The notes under the pieces: model-generated | Told to the model about the DNA's origin: nothing | Seen by the model: only the letters and a program-made list of their open reading frames with translations | Database searches by the model: none | Source of the DNA: Iamia sp035575815 | GTDB taxonomy: Bacteria; Actinomycetota; Acidimicrobiia; Acidimicrobiales; Iamiaceae | Assembly (NCBI RefSeq): GCF_035575815.1 | Contig: NZ_DATLXO010000199.1 | Span: forward strand, 1-19,544 | Direction of reading: 5' to 3' | DNA: 19,544 nt | Made by a program: the position numbers and the translations under genes | Part shown: piece after piece, positions 19,066 through 19,544 of the stretch | Position numbering within the stretch: position 1 is the stretch's first letter | How the letters are laid out: the number at the start of each line of letters is the position of its first letter

Positions 19066-19506
19066 TCAGGTGGGCGGGGCGGGGCCGATCGACCTGTGTT
19101 CGGGGTCCGACGGGCTCATCAGCCCCACGGCGTTGCCGTCGGGGTCCTGCACCACGGCGTACCGCGCGCCCCAGAACGCGTCGTAGGGAGGTTGCTGGCC
19201 CGCATAGCCGTCGCCCGTGAGCTGCCCGTACAACTCGTCGACCGCCCCTCGCGTCGGCAGGCGGAAGCCGAGGACCGCTCCGCTGTCCGCCGCCGGCCAG
19301 CCCCTGTTCCAGACCGCCGCGAACTCTCGGCTGTCGAGGTCGAGGTCGAGCCCGCCTTCCGCCCGGGCGCTGCGGTGGTGAGGGTCCCACTCCGGCGAGC
19401 CACCCTGCATCTCCAGGCCGAGCCGGGCGTAGAAGGCGGCCATCGCCTCCATGTCCTTCACGACCAGGTTGACCTGATCCAACACGGGTCCGGGCTCGTC
19501 GGTCAC
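19066..19506 (-). CDS. Glyoxalase/bleomycin-resistance (VOC) family protein
   Basis: About 146 residues with two beta-alpha-beta-beta-beta modules. It begins VLDQVNLVVKDMEAMAAFYARLGLEM, the usual first strand and helix of VOC proteins, and near the end has YAVVQDPDGNAVGLMSP, the closing strand with the DPDGN turn. The family includes metal-dependent isomerases, dioxygenases and drug-binding proteins; the metal ligands here are not clear enough to choose. The start GTG at 19504-19506 is preferred because GAGG lies six bases upstream; GTG at 19516-19518 would add four residues. It converges on the epoxide hydrolase, 15 bases apart. The last bases of the window (19519-19544) show nothing. Confidence 0.85.
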   Translation of the reverse strand: MTDEPGPVLDQVNLVVKDMEAMAAFYARLGLEMQGGSPEWDPHHRSARAEGGLDLDLDSREFAAVWNRGWPAADSGAVLGFRLPTRGAVDELYGQLTGDGYAGQQPPYDAFWGARYAVVQDPDGNAVGLMSPSDPEHRSIGPAPPT

Positions 19507-19544
19507 GTCGCACCTCACGGTTCTCGTCGTCGATCGATTCTGGC

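Overview
The window is very GC-rich, densely packed chromosomal DNA with GTG starts, short gaps and long stop-free antisense shadows. The protein families (FAD/Fe-S glutamate synthase, a PF14269-type arylsulfotransferase lipoprotein, an EphD-like epoxide hydrolase, a PMT-type glycosyltransferase, an MglA-like GTPase remnant) point to a high-GC actinobacterium. Acidimicrobiia is my best guess; this is inference from protein style, not a marker gene. There are no rRNA or tRNA genes, CRISPR arrays, integrases or intact insertion sequences. It reads mostly as core or housekeeping sequence rather than a mobile island, and I do not see a convincing new multi-gene defence or mobile system.

Layout. 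1-518 (-): 5' part of a membrane glycosyltransferase cut by the window edge. 519-953: a 435-bp non-coding stretch with a perfect 15-bp inverted repeat next to the glycosyltransferase start. 954-2393 (-): arylsulfotransferase-like lipoprotein with a TTGACA promoter. 2516-2647 (-): C-terminal remnant of an MglA-like GTPase. 2735-3373 (+): RDD-family membrane protein with a Pro/Gly-repeat N-terminus. 3409-9527 (-): the gltB-gltD operon, both glutamate synthase subunits.

9698-12434 (+), divergent from gltB: a tight three-gene run of sugar-nucleotidyltransferase-like protein, M18 aminopeptidase and a small J-domain protein. 12448-13839 (-): secreted coiled-coil M23 peptidase. 13946-14917 (+): PAS-GGDEF diguanylate cyclase, divergent from the peptidase. 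14966-16330 (-): single-pass protein with a FecR-like cytoplasmic domain and an external C-terminal domain. 16467-17117 (-): small serine alpha/beta hydrolase. 17230-18113 (+): PF10118-type predicted metal-dependent hydrolase broken by a one-base deletion near 17413. 18142-19050 (+): EphD-like epoxide hydrolase. 19066-19506 (-): glyoxalase/VOC protein.

How they fit together. gltBD makes glutamate from glutamine and 2-oxoglutarate. The aminopeptidase, nucleotidyltransferase and J-domain genes are translationally coupled or nearly so, but their joint role is unknown. The M23 peptidase and the diguanylate cyclase share a divergent promoter region, which could link wall remodelling to c-di-GMP. 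The last third (alpha/beta hydrolase, broken metal hydrolase, epoxide hydrolase, VOC protein) looks like a loose cluster of lipid, xenobiotic or detoxification enzymes. Points most worth checking are the frameshift at 17413, the GTPase remnant, the 15-bp inverted repeat, the palindrome in a 19-bp spacer before gltB, and the FecR-like transmembrane protein.
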